This document shows, piece after piece, positions 53,593 to 62,217 of a stretch of 64,000 nucleotides of DNA. The notes beneath the pieces are model-generated. The model saw nothing but the letters and a program-made list of their open reading frames with translations, ran no database searches and was not told where the DNA came from. The stretch's first letter is position 1. Each line of letters opens with the position of its first letter. The DNA comes from DATFWC01 sp045801465. Its GTDB lineage: Bacteria; Pseudomonadota; Alphaproteobacteria; Rhizobiales; Xanthobacteraceae. The translations under genes were made by a program, and so were the position numbers. The DNA lies in NCBI GenBank assembly GCA_045801465.1, contig JBJMSU010000172.1:1-64000 (forward strand), read 5' to 3'.

Positions 53593-54699
53593 TTACGCCC
53601 GGAAGTGCTTCGACAATTTCAGGCCCTGCGCCTGATAGTTGGAGCCTATCGACTGCCCGTAGAGGGCATCGGGGCGCGCCAGCAGGCGCTCGTAGACGAG
53701 GCGGCCGACGATCTGGCCATGTTCGAGGATGAACGGCACCTCGCGCGAGCGCACCTCCAGCACGGCGCGCGCGCCGCGCCCGCCCGCGCCCGCGTAGCCG
53801 AAGCCGGGATCGAAGAAGCCTGCGTAGTGCACGCGGAACTCGCCGACCAGCGGGTCGAACGGCACCATCTCGGCGGCATGGTCGGGCGGCACCTGCACGG
53901 CCTCCTTGGAGGCCAGGATATAGAACTCGTCGGGGTCGAGGATCAGCGTCGCATCGGCGCGCGCCAGGATCGGATCCCAGAACTCGGCGACCGGATAGCC
54001 GCTGCGGCGCTCGACGTCGATGAGGCCGGTGTGGCGCCGGGCGCGATAGCCGACGAGGGCAAGCGATCCCGTGCTTTTGAGATCGACGCCGACCGAAATC
54101 CCGTTGGTGAAATCGGCATCGTCCGCATCCACCAGCCGCTCGCGCGCGTGCAGCGCGGCCAGTGCCTGCGCATCGAGCACGCCATCGCCGTGACGGAAGC
54201 GGATCTGCGACAGGCGCGCGCCCTCGCGCACCAGGATCGGGAACGTGCGCGGGCTGATCTCGGCATAGAGCGGTCCGTGATAGCCGGCCTTGATCCGGTC
54301 AAAGCCGCGCGTCTCGTCGGCAATGACGCGGGTGAAGACGTCGAGGCGCCCAGTCGAGCTCTTGGGGTTGGCGGACGCGGCAATGTCCTCGGGCAGCGCC
54401 AGGCTCTCGAGCAGCGGCACGATATAGACACAGCCGGTCTCCAGCACGGCGCCGTCGCCGAGCTCGATCTCGTGCAGCTTCAAGTGGTCGATCCGCTCCG
54501 CCACCGTTGCGCCCGGGCCCGGCAGAAAGCTCGCGCGCACGCGGTAGGCCACCGCGCCGAGCCGCAGGTCGAGGCTGGCCGGCTGGATCTGGTCGGGAAC
54601 GAATGGCTGCTCGGCGAGGATGGCGCCTGCGCGGTTGAGCGCCGCGATCATCCGGTCGGGCAGGATGCCCTTCTCGTGGGCGGAAAAGGAGAGCGGCAC
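53593..54699 (-). CDS. dcd: 2'-deoxycytidine 5'-triphosphate deaminase, long form
   Basis: Converts dCTP to dUTP in pyrimidine nucleotide synthesis. At 368 residues it belongs to the long alphaproteobacterial form, about twice the enterobacterial Dcd, apparently with two trimeric dUTPase-like folds. Visible motifs are QIQPASLDLRLG near the N-terminus, ASANPKSSTGRLDVFTRVIA, and in the second half DPLVGEFRVHYAGFFDPGFG. Start ATG 54699. It is divergent from the metZ riboswitch. Confidence 0.87.
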   Translation of the reverse strand: MPLSFSAHEKGILPDRMIAALNRAGAILAEQPFVPDQIQPASLDLRLGAVAYRVRASFLPGPGATVAERIDHLKLHEIELGDGAVLETGCVYIVPLLESLALPEDIAASANPKSSTGRLDVFTRVIADETRGFDRIKAGYHGPLYAEISPRTFPILVREGARLSQIRFRHGDGVLDAQALAALHARERLVDADDADFTNGISVGVDLKSTGSLALVGYRARRHTGLIDVERRSGYPVAEFWDPILARADATLILDPDEFYILASKEAVQVPPDHAAEMVPFDPLVGEFRVHYAGFFDPGFGYAGAGGRGARAVLEVRSREVPFILEHGQIVGRLVYERLLARPDALYGQSIGSNYQAQGLKLSKHFRA

Positions 54700-54784
54700 G
54701 GCGGCCCCCGGATTGGACGTTCTCCGCGCTCTATCCGATGTAAGTCTTGACGAAAAGGCGGCGCGTCCGTAAGAGCTTGATTAT

Positions 54785-54840
54785 CCCGTGGTGATTTGAG
54801 CCGGCCGGCTTGCAGCCACGTAAAACAACTCGCTAAAAGG
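54785..54840 (+). ncRNA. SAM-II riboswitch upstream of metZ
   Basis: The segment contains the conserved GTGATTTGAGCCGGCCGGCT, then TTGCAGCCACG and the pseudoknot strand AAACAACTCGCTAAAAGG, closely matching the SAM-II aptamer found before met genes in alphaproteobacteria. The aptamer forms an H-type pseudoknot around S-adenosylmethionine. It lies 70 bases before the metZ start and just upstream of an intrinsic terminator. Confidence 0.93.
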
Positions 54841-54857
54841 CCGGGGACGCGAGGCGA

Positions 54858-54889
54858 CCCGGCGGAGAACTATCCGGCCGGGTTTTTTT
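54858..54889 (+). terminator. Intrinsic terminator in the metZ leader
   Basis: CCCGGC (54858-54863) pairs with GCCGGG (54877-54882) and is followed directly by seven T residues (54883-54889). The preceding GGCCGGGG at 54839-54846 could instead pair with the left arm, giving a mutually exclusive antiterminator. This suggests that SAM binding favours termination; the ribosome site (AAAGGAGG) lies beyond the T-tract. Confidence 0.8.
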
Positions 54890-54909
54890 GTTGCCCAAAG
54901 GAGGGCCTC

Positions 54910-56100
54910 ATGGACGCGTCCACCGAACGCCGATACCGACCGGAAACCCGCCTCATCCACGCCGGCACCTTGCGCTCGCAGTTCGGCGAGACCTCGGAGG
55001 CGATGTTCCTGACCCAGGGCTTCGTCTACGACAGCGCCGAGCAATGCGCCGCGCGCTTCACCGGGAGCGAGCCGGGCTATCTCTACTCCCGCTTCTCCAA
55101 TCCGACCGTGGCGATGTTCGAAAACCGCATGGCCGCGCTCGAGGGGGCGGAAGCCGGCCGGGCGACCGCGAGCGGTATGGCGGCGGTCACCGCCGCCCTC
55201 ATGGGGCAGCTCAAGGCGGGCGACCACGTCATTGCCGCCAAGGCGCTGTTCGGGTCGTGCCGCTACGTGGTCGAGGATTTCTTGCCGCGCTTCGGTGTCC
55301 CGTCCACGCTGGTCGACGGCACCGACCTCGACCAGTGGCGCAACGCGGTACGGCCCAACACGCGCACTTTCTTCCTCGAGAGCCCGACCAACCCGACGCT
55401 GGAGGTCATCGACATCGCGGCAGTCGCGGAAATCGCCCACGCGGCGGGGGCGACGCTGGTGGTCGACAACGTCTTCGCCACGCCGCTGTGGCAGAACCCG
55501 CTCGCGCTCGGCGCCGACTGCGTGGTCTACTCGGCCACCAAGCACATCGACGGCCAGGGCCGCTGCCTCGGCGGCATCATCCTGGCGTCGAAGAAATTCA
55601 TCGACGATCATATCCACCAGTTGCTGCGGCAAACGGGCCCGTGCATGTCGCCGTTCAACGCCTGGGTCCTGCTCAAGGGGCTGGAGACGCTCGCCGTGCG
55701 GGTGCGCCGCCAGACCGACACGGCGGCGACCGTCTCCGTCGCCCTGGTCGATCATCCCAAGATTTCCCGCATGATCTATCCCGGCCGGCCCGACCACCCG
55801 CAGGCCGCGATCATCGCCAAGCAGATGCGCGCCGGCTCGACGCTCGTGGCGTTCGAGATCAGGGGCGGCAAGGCCGCCACCTTCCGCTTTCTCAATGCGC
55901 TCAAGCTCGTGCGCATCACCAACAATCTCGGCGATGCCAAGAGCCTCGTCACCCATCCGGCCACCACCACGCACCAGCGCCTGACGCCGGAGGCGCGCGC
56001 CGAGCTCGGCATCACCGACGGGCTGGTGCGCTTCTCGGCCGGGCTCGAACATCCCGACGACGTGGTCGAGGACCTGCTCGCCGCCCTCGATGCGGCGTGA
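54910..56100 (+). CDS. metZ: O-succinylhomoserine sulfhydrylase
   Basis: PLP enzyme that condenses O-succinylhomoserine with sulfide to homocysteine, the direct-sulfhydrylation route to methionine. The 396 residues show the Cys/Met metabolism fold: LYSRFSNPTVAMFENRMAAL, ESPTNPTLEVIDI, and the PLP lysine Lys211 in SATKHIDGQG. The insert-free length and the HIDGQGRCLGG context favour MetZ over MetB or MetY. ATG 54910 has a perfect AAAGGAGG site. It is controlled by the SAM-II leader, and it consumes the sulfide made by the cys operon of this window. Confidence 0.92.
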   Translation: MDASTERRYRPETRLIHAGTLRSQFGETSEAMFLTQGFVYDSAEQCAARFTGSEPGYLYSRFSNPTVAMFENRMAALEGAEAGRATASGMAAVTAALMGQLKAGDHVIAAKALFGSCRYVVEDFLPRFGVPSTLVDGTDLDQWRNAVRPNTRTFFLESPTNPTLEVIDIAAVAEIAHAAGATLVVDNVFATPLWQNPLALGADCVVYSATKHIDGQGRCLGGIILASKKFIDDHIHQLLRQTGPCMSPFNAWVLLKGLETLAVRVRRQTDTAATVSVALVDHPKISRMIYPGRPDHPQAAIIAKQMRAGSTLVAFEIRGGKAATFRFLNALKLVRITNNLGDAKSLVTHPATTTHQRLTPEARAELGITDGLVRFSAGLEHPDDVVEDLLAALDAA

Positions 56101-56175
56101 GCAGCAATTAATCCCGCTGCGCATTGGCCGCCGGCCATGCCGCCGCGGTGTTTCAACGCGGGGATCGCGCCAGTT

Positions 56176-56808
56176 TCAATGGCGCCCGCGTGGCGCGGAA
56201 TGCCCGCGCATACGCGCCGGCGAGTAGGTGGCTTTCGTTTGTCCCTCGTAGAGCAACGCTTCCGGGCCCCACATGTGTGAGTCGAGCTTTTGATTCACAT
56301 ATTTCGGCATGACCGATTTGTCCGGATCCTTTCTGTAGACCAGCTCCCAGTCCCCGGGCTTCCAATCCGTGAGACCAGCCTTCTTTGCGCTCTCTTTCGC
56401 AATCTTGTTGAACTCGGGTGGCTTGTACTTGTCCTCGGCCGTGTTCGGCGCACCGAGCACGACAACCAACTTGATGCGGTGGAGAGATCCCGGGTTTTCC
56501 TCCGCCAACCGAAGGAGAATCCAATACATGTTGTAGCCGCCGCCGGAAAATCCATAAAACCCGGTATCCGAGTTGTCCTTGTCGCCCAGAAACTGTTTTA
56601 TGGCCTCGTTCGCCTGCGGGCTCCTCCGGCTCTGTGGCTGGCCCGGAACGTTCAGCACGTTTGGTTCATAGCCTCTGCGCTTCGCGTATGTTGTCGCGGC
56701 GTCCACGTGCAACGCTCCGTTCGGCCATGCAATCGTATTCCCCTGCTCGTCCGGATAGTTCCCTGCCGGGGCAGAATTGCCCCGCAAGATGATCATCTTG
56801 CGACCCAT
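56176..56808 (-). CDS. Alpha/beta-hydrolase-like protein
   Basis: A 210-residue protein. It begins MGRKMIILRGNSAPAGNYPD, contains a nucleophile-elbow-like GFYGFSGGGYN followed by the helix MYWILLRLAEE and the strand KLVVVLGAPNT, and ends with a basic tail. The pattern suggests a small lipase/esterase-like fold, but I do not recognise a defined family. Base composition is AT-richer than the neighbours and it is flanked by repeats, which is compatible with recent acquisition. ATG 56808 is chosen before the first conserved strand; the frame extends 37 codons further. Confidence 0.55.
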   Translation of the reverse strand: MGRKMIILRGNSAPAGNYPDEQGNTIAWPNGALHVDAATTYAKRRGYEPNVLNVPGQPQSRRSPQANEAIKQFLGDKDNSDTGFYGFSGGGYNMYWILLRLAEENPGSLHRIKLVVVLGAPNTAEDKYKPPEFNKIAKESAKKAGLTDWKPGDWELVYRKDPDKSVMPKYVNQKLDSHMWGPEALLYEGQTKATYSPARMRGHSAPRGRH

Positions 56809-57037
56809 CGACGGACTCCGTTGGCGAGCGGTGGCTCCACGCCTCGTCGTAAGTCGCCGCGACCCGGCGAACGGTTCAAAAAGCACGCGTGGGCCGAGAA
56901 ACTGCAGTGCCGTCATCACCGGCTCCCCTCGAACAACGGCACGCAGACCCGGGAGCAGGGCGCGCGCGACTAGGACACGGAGTGGGGCATGCTCGGCGCG
57001 GCATAAAATTCTATCGCGAGATCAATTGTCAATCGGT

Positions 57038-57116
57038 GTAGCGCCGGGATGAGCGCGAAGCGCGAAATCCGGGGAACGGCTGCCCCGCATCTTGCCTAGC
57101 TCCATGCCGGGTATGC
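57038..57116. repeat. Diverged copy of a rhizobial intergenic palindrome
   Basis: The block GTAGCGCCGGGATGAGCGCG, then AAGCGCGAAATCCGGGGAAC, has the same plan as the element at 60858-60929 (GTAGCCCG...GCGAAGCG...CCCGGATTTCGC). It lies immediately after the end of the LLM gene. Function unknown. Confidence 0.6.
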
Positions 57117-57117
57117 G

Positions 57118-58191
57118 TTACGCCGCGCGCCGCGTATGAGCGCCCTCGAAGGCGGGCGCCACCTCGCGCATGAAGCGGTCCATCTCCTCCTTCACCTGCG
57201 CGTGCGGCTTGAGCCCGACATTGAAATAGAGGATCACCTCGGAAAAGCCCGCCGCCTCGACCTTCTTCAAGATCTCGGCGATGCGCTGGGCCGAGCCCAG
57301 CAGCACCGAGTTCTCGGTCAGGTCCTCGGGTTTCACCTTGTGCAGCCGGTCGACCATGTCGATGAAGTAACGGTAGCTCGGCGGCGCCGTCTTGGGATCT
57401 CCCGGCAGCGCCGGGATCACGCATTCGCGGTAATAGCGGATCTGGCGCGCGCGGGCGGCCGCTTCCTGCTCCGGCGTGTCGGCGAAATGGGTGAAATAGC
57501 TGCACATCAGCCGGCCGGGCTTGCGGCCGTGCCGGGCGCAGGTCTCGTGGTAGAGATCGGCGACCTGCTTCAGGCCGCCGAAGCTCATCGCCGCCGCGAA
57601 GGGCGCGACGATCAGCCCGCAGCCGAGCCGGGCCGCAAGCTCGATCGACAGCTTGGAGAACGAGCCCACATAGGTCGGGATCGGCCGCTGCACCGGCTTC
57701 GGCGTGATCCTGACGTTGTCGAACGCGTAGTGCTTGCCGTGATGGGAGATGCGGTCTTCGGCCTCCCACAGCCGGCGCACGAGCTCGAGCCCTTCCTCGA
57801 AGATGCCCTGGTTGTCGTCGAAATCGACGCGGAACGGCTCGTATTCGCGCCGGTCATAGCCGCGGCCGACGGCGAAATCGACGCGCCCGTTGCTGAGCAG
57901 ATCGATCGTGGCCCACTGCTCGGCAACGCGGATGGGATGGTGCAGCGGCAGTACCGTGACGGCGGGGGCCAGCCGGATGTGCTTGGTGCGCGCCGCGATA
58001 TAGGAGAGCACGAGATCGGGACACGACAGCACGCCGAGCGAATTGAAGTGATGCTCGCCGATCCAGGCCGAGTGCAGGCCGATCTGGTCGGCATAGAGCG
58101 CCTCGGCCGTGATGTCGGCGACGAACTGGTTCGCTCCCCGCGGATTGTTCTCATAGTGATTGTCGCTGAGCGTGAAATATCCGAAGTCCAC
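57118..58191 (-). CDS. LLM-class flavin-dependent oxidoreductase
   Basis: A luciferase-like TIM-barrel monooxygenase using reduced flavin, 357 residues. Characteristic parts are the start VDFGYFTLSDNHYENN, SAWIGEHHFNSLGVLSCPDL, IRLAPAVTVLPLHHPIRVAE and DFAVGRGYDRREYEPF. The GTG at 58191 has a GGGAGG ribosome site; the frame reaches 58281 only because it reads into the double-hairpin repeat, so that extension is rejected. It is divergent from the marR gene and probably part of the same catabolic module; the substrate is unknown. Confidence 0.88.
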   Translation of the reverse strand: MDFGYFTLSDNHYENNPRGANQFVADITAEALYADQIGLHSAWIGEHHFNSLGVLSCPDLVLSYIAARTKHIRLAPAVTVLPLHHPIRVAEQWATIDLLSNGRVDFAVGRGYDRREYEPFRVDFDDNQGIFEEGLELVRRLWEAEDRISHHGKHYAFDNVRITPKPVQRPIPTYVGSFSKLSIELAARLGCGLIVAPFAAAMSFGGLKQVADLYHETCARHGRKPGRLMCSYFTHFADTPEQEAAARARQIRYYRECVIPALPGDPKTAPPSYRYFIDMVDRLHKVKPEDLTENSVLLGSAQRIAEILKKVEAAGFSEVILYFNVGLKPHAQVKEEMDRFMREVAPAFEGAHTRRAA

Positions 58192-58208
58192 GGCTGATCC
58201 TCCCTGCG

Positions 58209-58371
58209 CTAGTGCCGCCGATTTGAAGTTCCTACAGCGCCTGCAAGCTCGTCCAGGAACTTCAAATCGAAAAGCGGCCATAGAATGATAGACTTTGCTG
58301 GTGCCCCTTTGCTTCCGAAGTTCATATCAGAGGGTACGGCCATTTATCACGAACTTCGGAAGCGGGGCACC
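58209..58371. repeat. Double-hairpin intergenic repeat, copy 3
   Basis: Same orientation as copy 1. Hairpin A has perfect 13-base arms ATTTGAAGTTCCT (58221-58233) and AGGAACTTCAAAT (58255-58267). Hairpin B pairs GTGCCCC(TTT)GCTTCCGAAG (from 58301) with CTTCGGAAGCGGGGCAC (to 58370). The linker contains ATAGACTTTGCT. The element occupies the LLM-marR divergent gap and yields spurious upstream codons for the LLM gene. The 180 bases from here to the marR start hold no other gene. Confidence 0.88.
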
Positions 58372-58550
58372 AGGCGCCGTTGTCTGCGCCATGGCAATGC
58401 AAGGTTAGATGCGAATGCAATTGTTGTAAATGCAAGAGTCTGTTTTCGCATTGCAGCAAAGACGCGCCAAACCGGCGTCCACGCCTCCCGATTTTGACAG
58501 ATCGGCGGCGCTTCCGTAAACAACGAAGGCCGGCTTTTCGCGGGGGCATT

Positions 58551-59057
58551 GTGCGTCGTTCTGACCTGCATTTGAACGATTACCTTCCGTACCTGATCAA
58601 TCGGGTAGGTTCCGCCTTGGCGACCCGCTTCACGCAGGACCGGCTTGCCGCGCACGGGCTGAGCATCGCCATGTGGCGAGTCCTTGCGGTGCTCTCCAAC
58701 AACGGAGGCCAGCGCCAGATCGATCTCGCCGGGTTCACCAGCATCGACGCCTCGACCCTGTCGCGTCTGGTGACGCGGCTCGTCCGCATGGGTCTCGTGG
58801 CCCGCAGCCGCTCGCGCACGAACAGCCGTGAGGTCGTCGTCACGCTTAGCGCAAGGGGACGGGCCATCGTCGACCGGCTCATTCCCGCCGCGCTCGACTT
58901 GGAGGACGTTTTGAGCGCGGGCGTGGCCAAAAAGGATCTGGCGGTCGTGAAGCGCTCGTTGCGCAAGATGTACGCGAATATGAGCCGGCCGCGTGACGTT
59001 CGCCGAGGGTCGTGGCGGACAGTCAACGATCATGCCAAGCTGGTCGTCGAACGATAG
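58551..59057 (+). CDS. MarR-family transcriptional regulator
   Basis: A 168-residue winged-helix repressor. It contains YLINRVGSALATRFTQDRLA, AMWRVLAVLSNNGGQRQIDL, the recognition helix DASTLSRLVTRLVRMGLV and the wing RSRTNSREVVVTLSARGRAI. MarR proteins usually sense aromatic acids and repress adjacent catabolic genes. The GTG at 58551 right before the conserved region is taken as start, since upstream codons run toward the repeat. The UbiD gene begins 31 bases after its stop. Confidence 0.88.
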   Translation: MRRSDLHLNDYLPYLINRVGSALATRFTQDRLAAHGLSIAMWRVLAVLSNNGGQRQIDLAGFTSIDASTLSRLVTRLVRMGLVARSRSRTNSREVVVTLSARGRAIVDRLIPAALDLEDVLSAGVAKKDLAVVKRSLRKMYANMSRPRDVRRGSWRTVNDHAKLVVER

Positions 59058-59088
59058 TCTTACGAGCGTATGCCTGGGAGAAACCGTC

Positions 59089-60657
59089 ATGGAGATGAGC
59101 GTAAAGGTGGGCGCCGCCGAGGGTGAAGCGACGCAACGGCTCGCACCGACCGAGGCAAGGCCGCAGAGCCCGAACAGCAGCGATCTCGACGCCTGGCTCG
59201 AGAAGGTCGAGGCGATGGGCGAGCTCAAGCGCATCACGGCGGAGGTCGATCCCGACCTCGAAGCCGCCACGATCACCTACCTGGTGGGAAGCCAGAAAAG
59301 CCCGGCACTCTTGTTCGAGAACATCAAGGGACATCCCGGCCACCGCGCGCTCTACAACATGATCGGGTGCAATCTTTCGCGCTTCTGCCTGATGATCGGC
59401 GAGAACCCGGTGGATCATCCGCTTAAGGCGGTGCAGATCCTGCAGCAGAAGCTCGGGCGCAAGATGGCACCCAAGGAGGTGCCGCCGGCGACCGCCATCT
59501 GCAACCAGAATGTCGTGACCGGCGACGCCATCGACATCCGCAAGTTTCCCGCCCAGCGCATGTGGCCGCTCGACGGCGGCCGTTATCTCGGCACCGGCGA
59601 CGCCGTGGTGACCAAGGACCCGGACAGCGGCCGCATCAACGTCGGCACCTACCGCATGATGATCAAGGGACCGCGCGAGGTGGGCGTCTACACCTCGCCG
59701 GGCAAGGACGCGACCATCGACCGCGAGAAATGGTGGAAGATGGGCAAGCCGATGCCGATCGCGGCCTGCTACGGCATCGATCCGCTGTTGTTCCTGGTCG
59801 CCGCCACCAGCCTGCCGAAGACCGAGAGCGAGTACGAATATTATTCCGGCATCAACGGCGCGCCGATCGAGCTGTTCACCGGCGATGTCACCGGGCTGCC
59901 GCTGCCGGCGCGCGCCGAGATCGTCCTCGAAGGACACCTTTATCCGGACGAGACGTTCGCCGAAGGACCGTTCGGCGAGTTCACCGGCTATTACGGGCGG
60001 CCGAGCGGCGCGACGCCATTCATGCGGGTGGAAAAGGTACGCTTCCGCGACAATCCCACCTTGACCTGCGCGCTGATGGCGGACGGGGCCGCCAACGAGG
60101 CCGGGCTGTTCTGGGCAGCCTTGCGCTCGGCCGGCATCTGGGCCGACCTGCAGAAGCTCGGCGTGCCGGGCATCAAGGGCGTGTGGTCCATTCCGGAAGC
60201 CGCCGGGTGGGGCATCACGGTCGTGTCGATCAAGCAGATGTATGCCGGCCACGCGCCGCAGGTGATGGCGCTCGCCGCCCAGTGCACCGCCGGCGCATAC
60301 TTCGGCAAGTACGTGATCGTGGTCGACGACGACGTCGATCCCACCAACGTCCACCAGGTCCTGTGGGCGATGGCGACGCGCTCGCGTCCGGCGCATTCCA
60401 TCGACATCCTGCGCGAGACCTGGAGCACCTATCTCGACCCGAGCCAGAACCCGCCGGAGATCCGCCCATGGGGCTCCAAGGCGCTGATCAACGCCTGCAT
60501 GGAATACAAGTTCATCAACAGCTTCTCCAAGCGCACGAAGCTGTCGAAGAGCGCCTATGACACCGTGGTGCAGCGCTGGCAGGAGCTCGGATTTACCGGC
60601 AACCCGCCGCCCATCTCGGTGTTCGAGGAAGACAAGTTCCCGGATACGATTGGATAA
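59089..60657 (+). CDS. UbiD-family decarboxylase
   Basis: A prenylated-FMN-dependent (de)carboxylase acting on aromatic or unsaturated acids; 522 residues. Family features are AICNQNVVTGDAIDIRKFPA, GRINVGTYRMMIKGPREVGV, HLYPDETFAEGPFGEFTGYY with the catalytic Glu region, and the C-terminal AKYV/VVDDDVDPTNVHQVLWAMA block. ATG 59089 follows GGGAG; a longer frame overlaps marR. No ubiX flavin prenyltransferase is in the window, so the cofactor must be supplied from elsewhere. Its place between marR and a TRAP transporter suggests breakdown of an imported carboxylated compound. Confidence 0.9.
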   Translation: MEMSVKVGAAEGEATQRLAPTEARPQSPNSSDLDAWLEKVEAMGELKRITAEVDPDLEAATITYLVGSQKSPALLFENIKGHPGHRALYNMIGCNLSRFCLMIGENPVDHPLKAVQILQQKLGRKMAPKEVPPATAICNQNVVTGDAIDIRKFPAQRMWPLDGGRYLGTGDAVVTKDPDSGRINVGTYRMMIKGPREVGVYTSPGKDATIDREKWWKMGKPMPIAACYGIDPLLFLVAATSLPKTESEYEYYSGINGAPIELFTGDVTGLPLPARAEIVLEGHLYPDETFAEGPFGEFTGYYGRPSGATPFMRVEKVRFRDNPTLTCALMADGAANEAGLFWAALRSAGIWADLQKLGVPGIKGVWSIPEAAGWGITVVSIKQMYAGHAPQVMALAAQCTAGAYFGKYVIVVDDDVDPTNVHQVLWAMATRSRPAHSIDILRETWSTYLDPSQNPPEIRPWGSKALINACMEYKFINSFSKRTKLSKSAYDTVVQRWQELGFTGNPPPISVFEEDKFPDTIG

Positions 60658-60685
60658 AGCCGGCAGAGAAATCGCGGCCCTTCTT

Positions 60686-60812
60686 CCTCGTCCTGAGGAG
60701 CGCCCAAAGGGCGAGCGATCGCCACAGCGATCGCGAGGGGCGTCTCGAAGGATGAGGCCCGGGCCGCCCCATCCTTCGAGACGGGCGCTGCGCACCCTCC
60801 TCAGGATGAGGG
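60686..60812. repeat. Rhizobial intergenic palindromic repeat
   Basis: The left arm starts CCTCGTCCTGAGGAGCGCCC and ends GTCTCGAAGGATGAGG; the right arm CATCCTTCGAGACGGGCGCT ends CCTCCTCAGGATGAGG. The arms are largely complementary and would fold into a long hairpin. This CTCAGGATGAGG/CTCGAAGGATGAGG type is very common between genes of Bradyrhizobium relatives. It separates convergent ubiD and TRAP genes and may aid termination. Confidence 0.8.
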
Positions 60813-60857
60813 CGGAAGCAGCGCCTTCGCCAAATCACACCGCCACAGGTTGAGCAC

Positions 60858-60929
60858 GTAGCCCGCGTGGAGCGAAGCGCAATGCGGGAACGGCCGCTCC
60901 CGGATTTCGCTTCGCTTCATCCGGGCTAC
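60858..60929. repeat. Rhizobial intergenic palindrome (GTAGCCCG type)
   Basis: GTAGCCCGCGTGGAGCGAAG with CGCAATGCGGGA faces CCCGGATTTCGCTTCGCTTC with ATCCGGGCTAC, giving an imperfect inverted repeat with about 30-base arms. It lies directly after the TRAP large-permease stop and beside the preceding repeat. A diverged relative lies at 57038-57116. Confidence 0.75.
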
Positions 60930-60939
60930 TATCGCCGCT

Positions 60940-62217
60940 TCACCGCCACAGCTTGAGCGGCGCCAGCGTGATCGCCGGGATGTAGGTGATGAGCGCCAGC
61001 GCGATGAGATAGATGACGATGAACGGCTGCACGCCGCGATAGAGCCGCGCGAGCGGAATTCCGAACAGCGCGTGGGTGGCAAAGAGGTTGAGCCCGAACG
61101 GCGGGATGAACATTCCGACCGCCAGGTTGACGGTGAAGATGATGCCGAAATGGATATGGTCGACGCCGGCCTGGGTGATCAGCGGGATCAAGAGAGGCGT
61201 GAGGATCAGGATCGCGGCCGGCGGCTCGAGCACGGTGCCGACCAGCAACAGCACGACGTTGATGATCAGGAGCAGCACCCACGTCTCCACCTGAAGGCCG
61301 GCGATCGCCGCCACGAGTCTCGCCGGAAACCCGCTGGTGGTGACCACCCACGAATAGGCGCCGGCGGCCGAGACGATGATCAGGATCTGGGAAATCACCT
61401 TGGCGCTGTCGATCGCCGTGAACCACACGTCGAGCCACGTCATTTCGCGATAGACGAAGCGCGCCACCAGGACCGCGTAGATGCAGGCGACGCCGGCCGC
61501 CTCGGTTGGCGTGAAGATCCCGCCATAGATGCCGCCGAGGATGACCACCGGCGCGAACAGCGCCCACACGGCTTCGCCGGTCGACTGCCACACGTTCTTC
61601 CAGCGCAGCGATGCGGTCAGCGGGATCATCTCGATGCGCGCATAGATCATCAGGTAGATCGCCACCAAAAGCCCGATCAGCAGGCCCGGCACGATGCCGG
61701 CGAGGAACAGCTTCGGCACCGATTCCTGCGCCGCGACCCCATAGATGATCATGGTGATCGAGGGCGGGATGATCGTCGCGATGGCGCCGCACGAGGCGAT
61801 CAGGCTGCCGGAGAACACCGCCGTATAGCCGCGCTTGGTCAGCTCCGGGATCATCAGCCGGCCGATCGCCGCGACGCAGCCGACGCTCGAACCCGACATC
61901 GAGCCGAACAGCTCCGAGGACGCAACCGTCGCCAGCGCCAGCGACCCGCGCACGCCGCCGACGACCGCGAGCACCCATTCCACCAGACGGCGCGCAATGC
62001 CGCCGCGGCCCATCATCTCGCCGGCGAAGATGAACAGGGGAACCGCCAGCAAGGGGAAATTATCGAGCCCACCGAACAGCGCCACGTGAACCGGTTCGAT
62101 CGACCCGATCCCCAGGCCGATGATTCCGACCGCGGCGGCGGCGATCAGCGCGGCAAAAATCGGCACGCCCAGGCACAGCAGCGCGAGCGGCAGGCAAATG
62201 AGCGCGAGCGCCGCCAT
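60940..62217 (-). CDS. TRAP transporter large permease (DctM type)
   Basis: Main membrane subunit of a sodium-coupled tripartite ATP-independent transporter. The 425 residues have about twelve hydrophobic segments and DctM features: GIGSIEPVHVALFGGLDNFP, FIFAGEMMGRGGIARRLV, FGSMSGSSVGCVAAIGRLMI, IPPSITMIIYGVAAQESVPK and FTPTEAAGVACIYA. ATG 62217 overlaps the DctQ stop by ATGA; the longer frame is a shadow of DctQ. It is the last of the three TRAP genes. Confidence 0.93.
   Translation of the reverse strand: MAALALICLPLALLCLGVPIFAALIAAAAVGIIGLGIGSIEPVHVALFGGLDNFPLLAVPLFIFAGEMMGRGGIARRLVEWVLAVVGGVRGSLALATVASSELFGSMSGSSVGCVAAIGRLMIPELTKRGYTAVFSGSLIASCGAIATIIPPSITMIIYGVAAQESVPKLFLAGIVPGLLIGLLVAIYLMIYARIEMIPLTASLRWKNVWQSTGEAVWALFAPVVILGGIYGGIFTPTEAAGVACIYAVLVARFVYREMTWLDVWFTAIDSAKVISQILIIVSAAGAYSWVVTTSGFPARLVAAIAGLQVETWVLLLIINVVLLLVGTVLEPPAAILILTPLLIPLITQAGVDHIHFGIIFTVNLAVGMFIPPFGLNLFATHALFGIPLARLYRGVQPFIVIYLIALALITYIPAITLAPLKLWR

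Noticed and set aside
58285..58497. Rightward frame starting MIDFAGAPLLPKFISEG
   Set aside because: Most of it is translated from the double-hairpin repeat; a similar peptide arises from copy 1 at 3732, so it is repeat-derived and not a gene.
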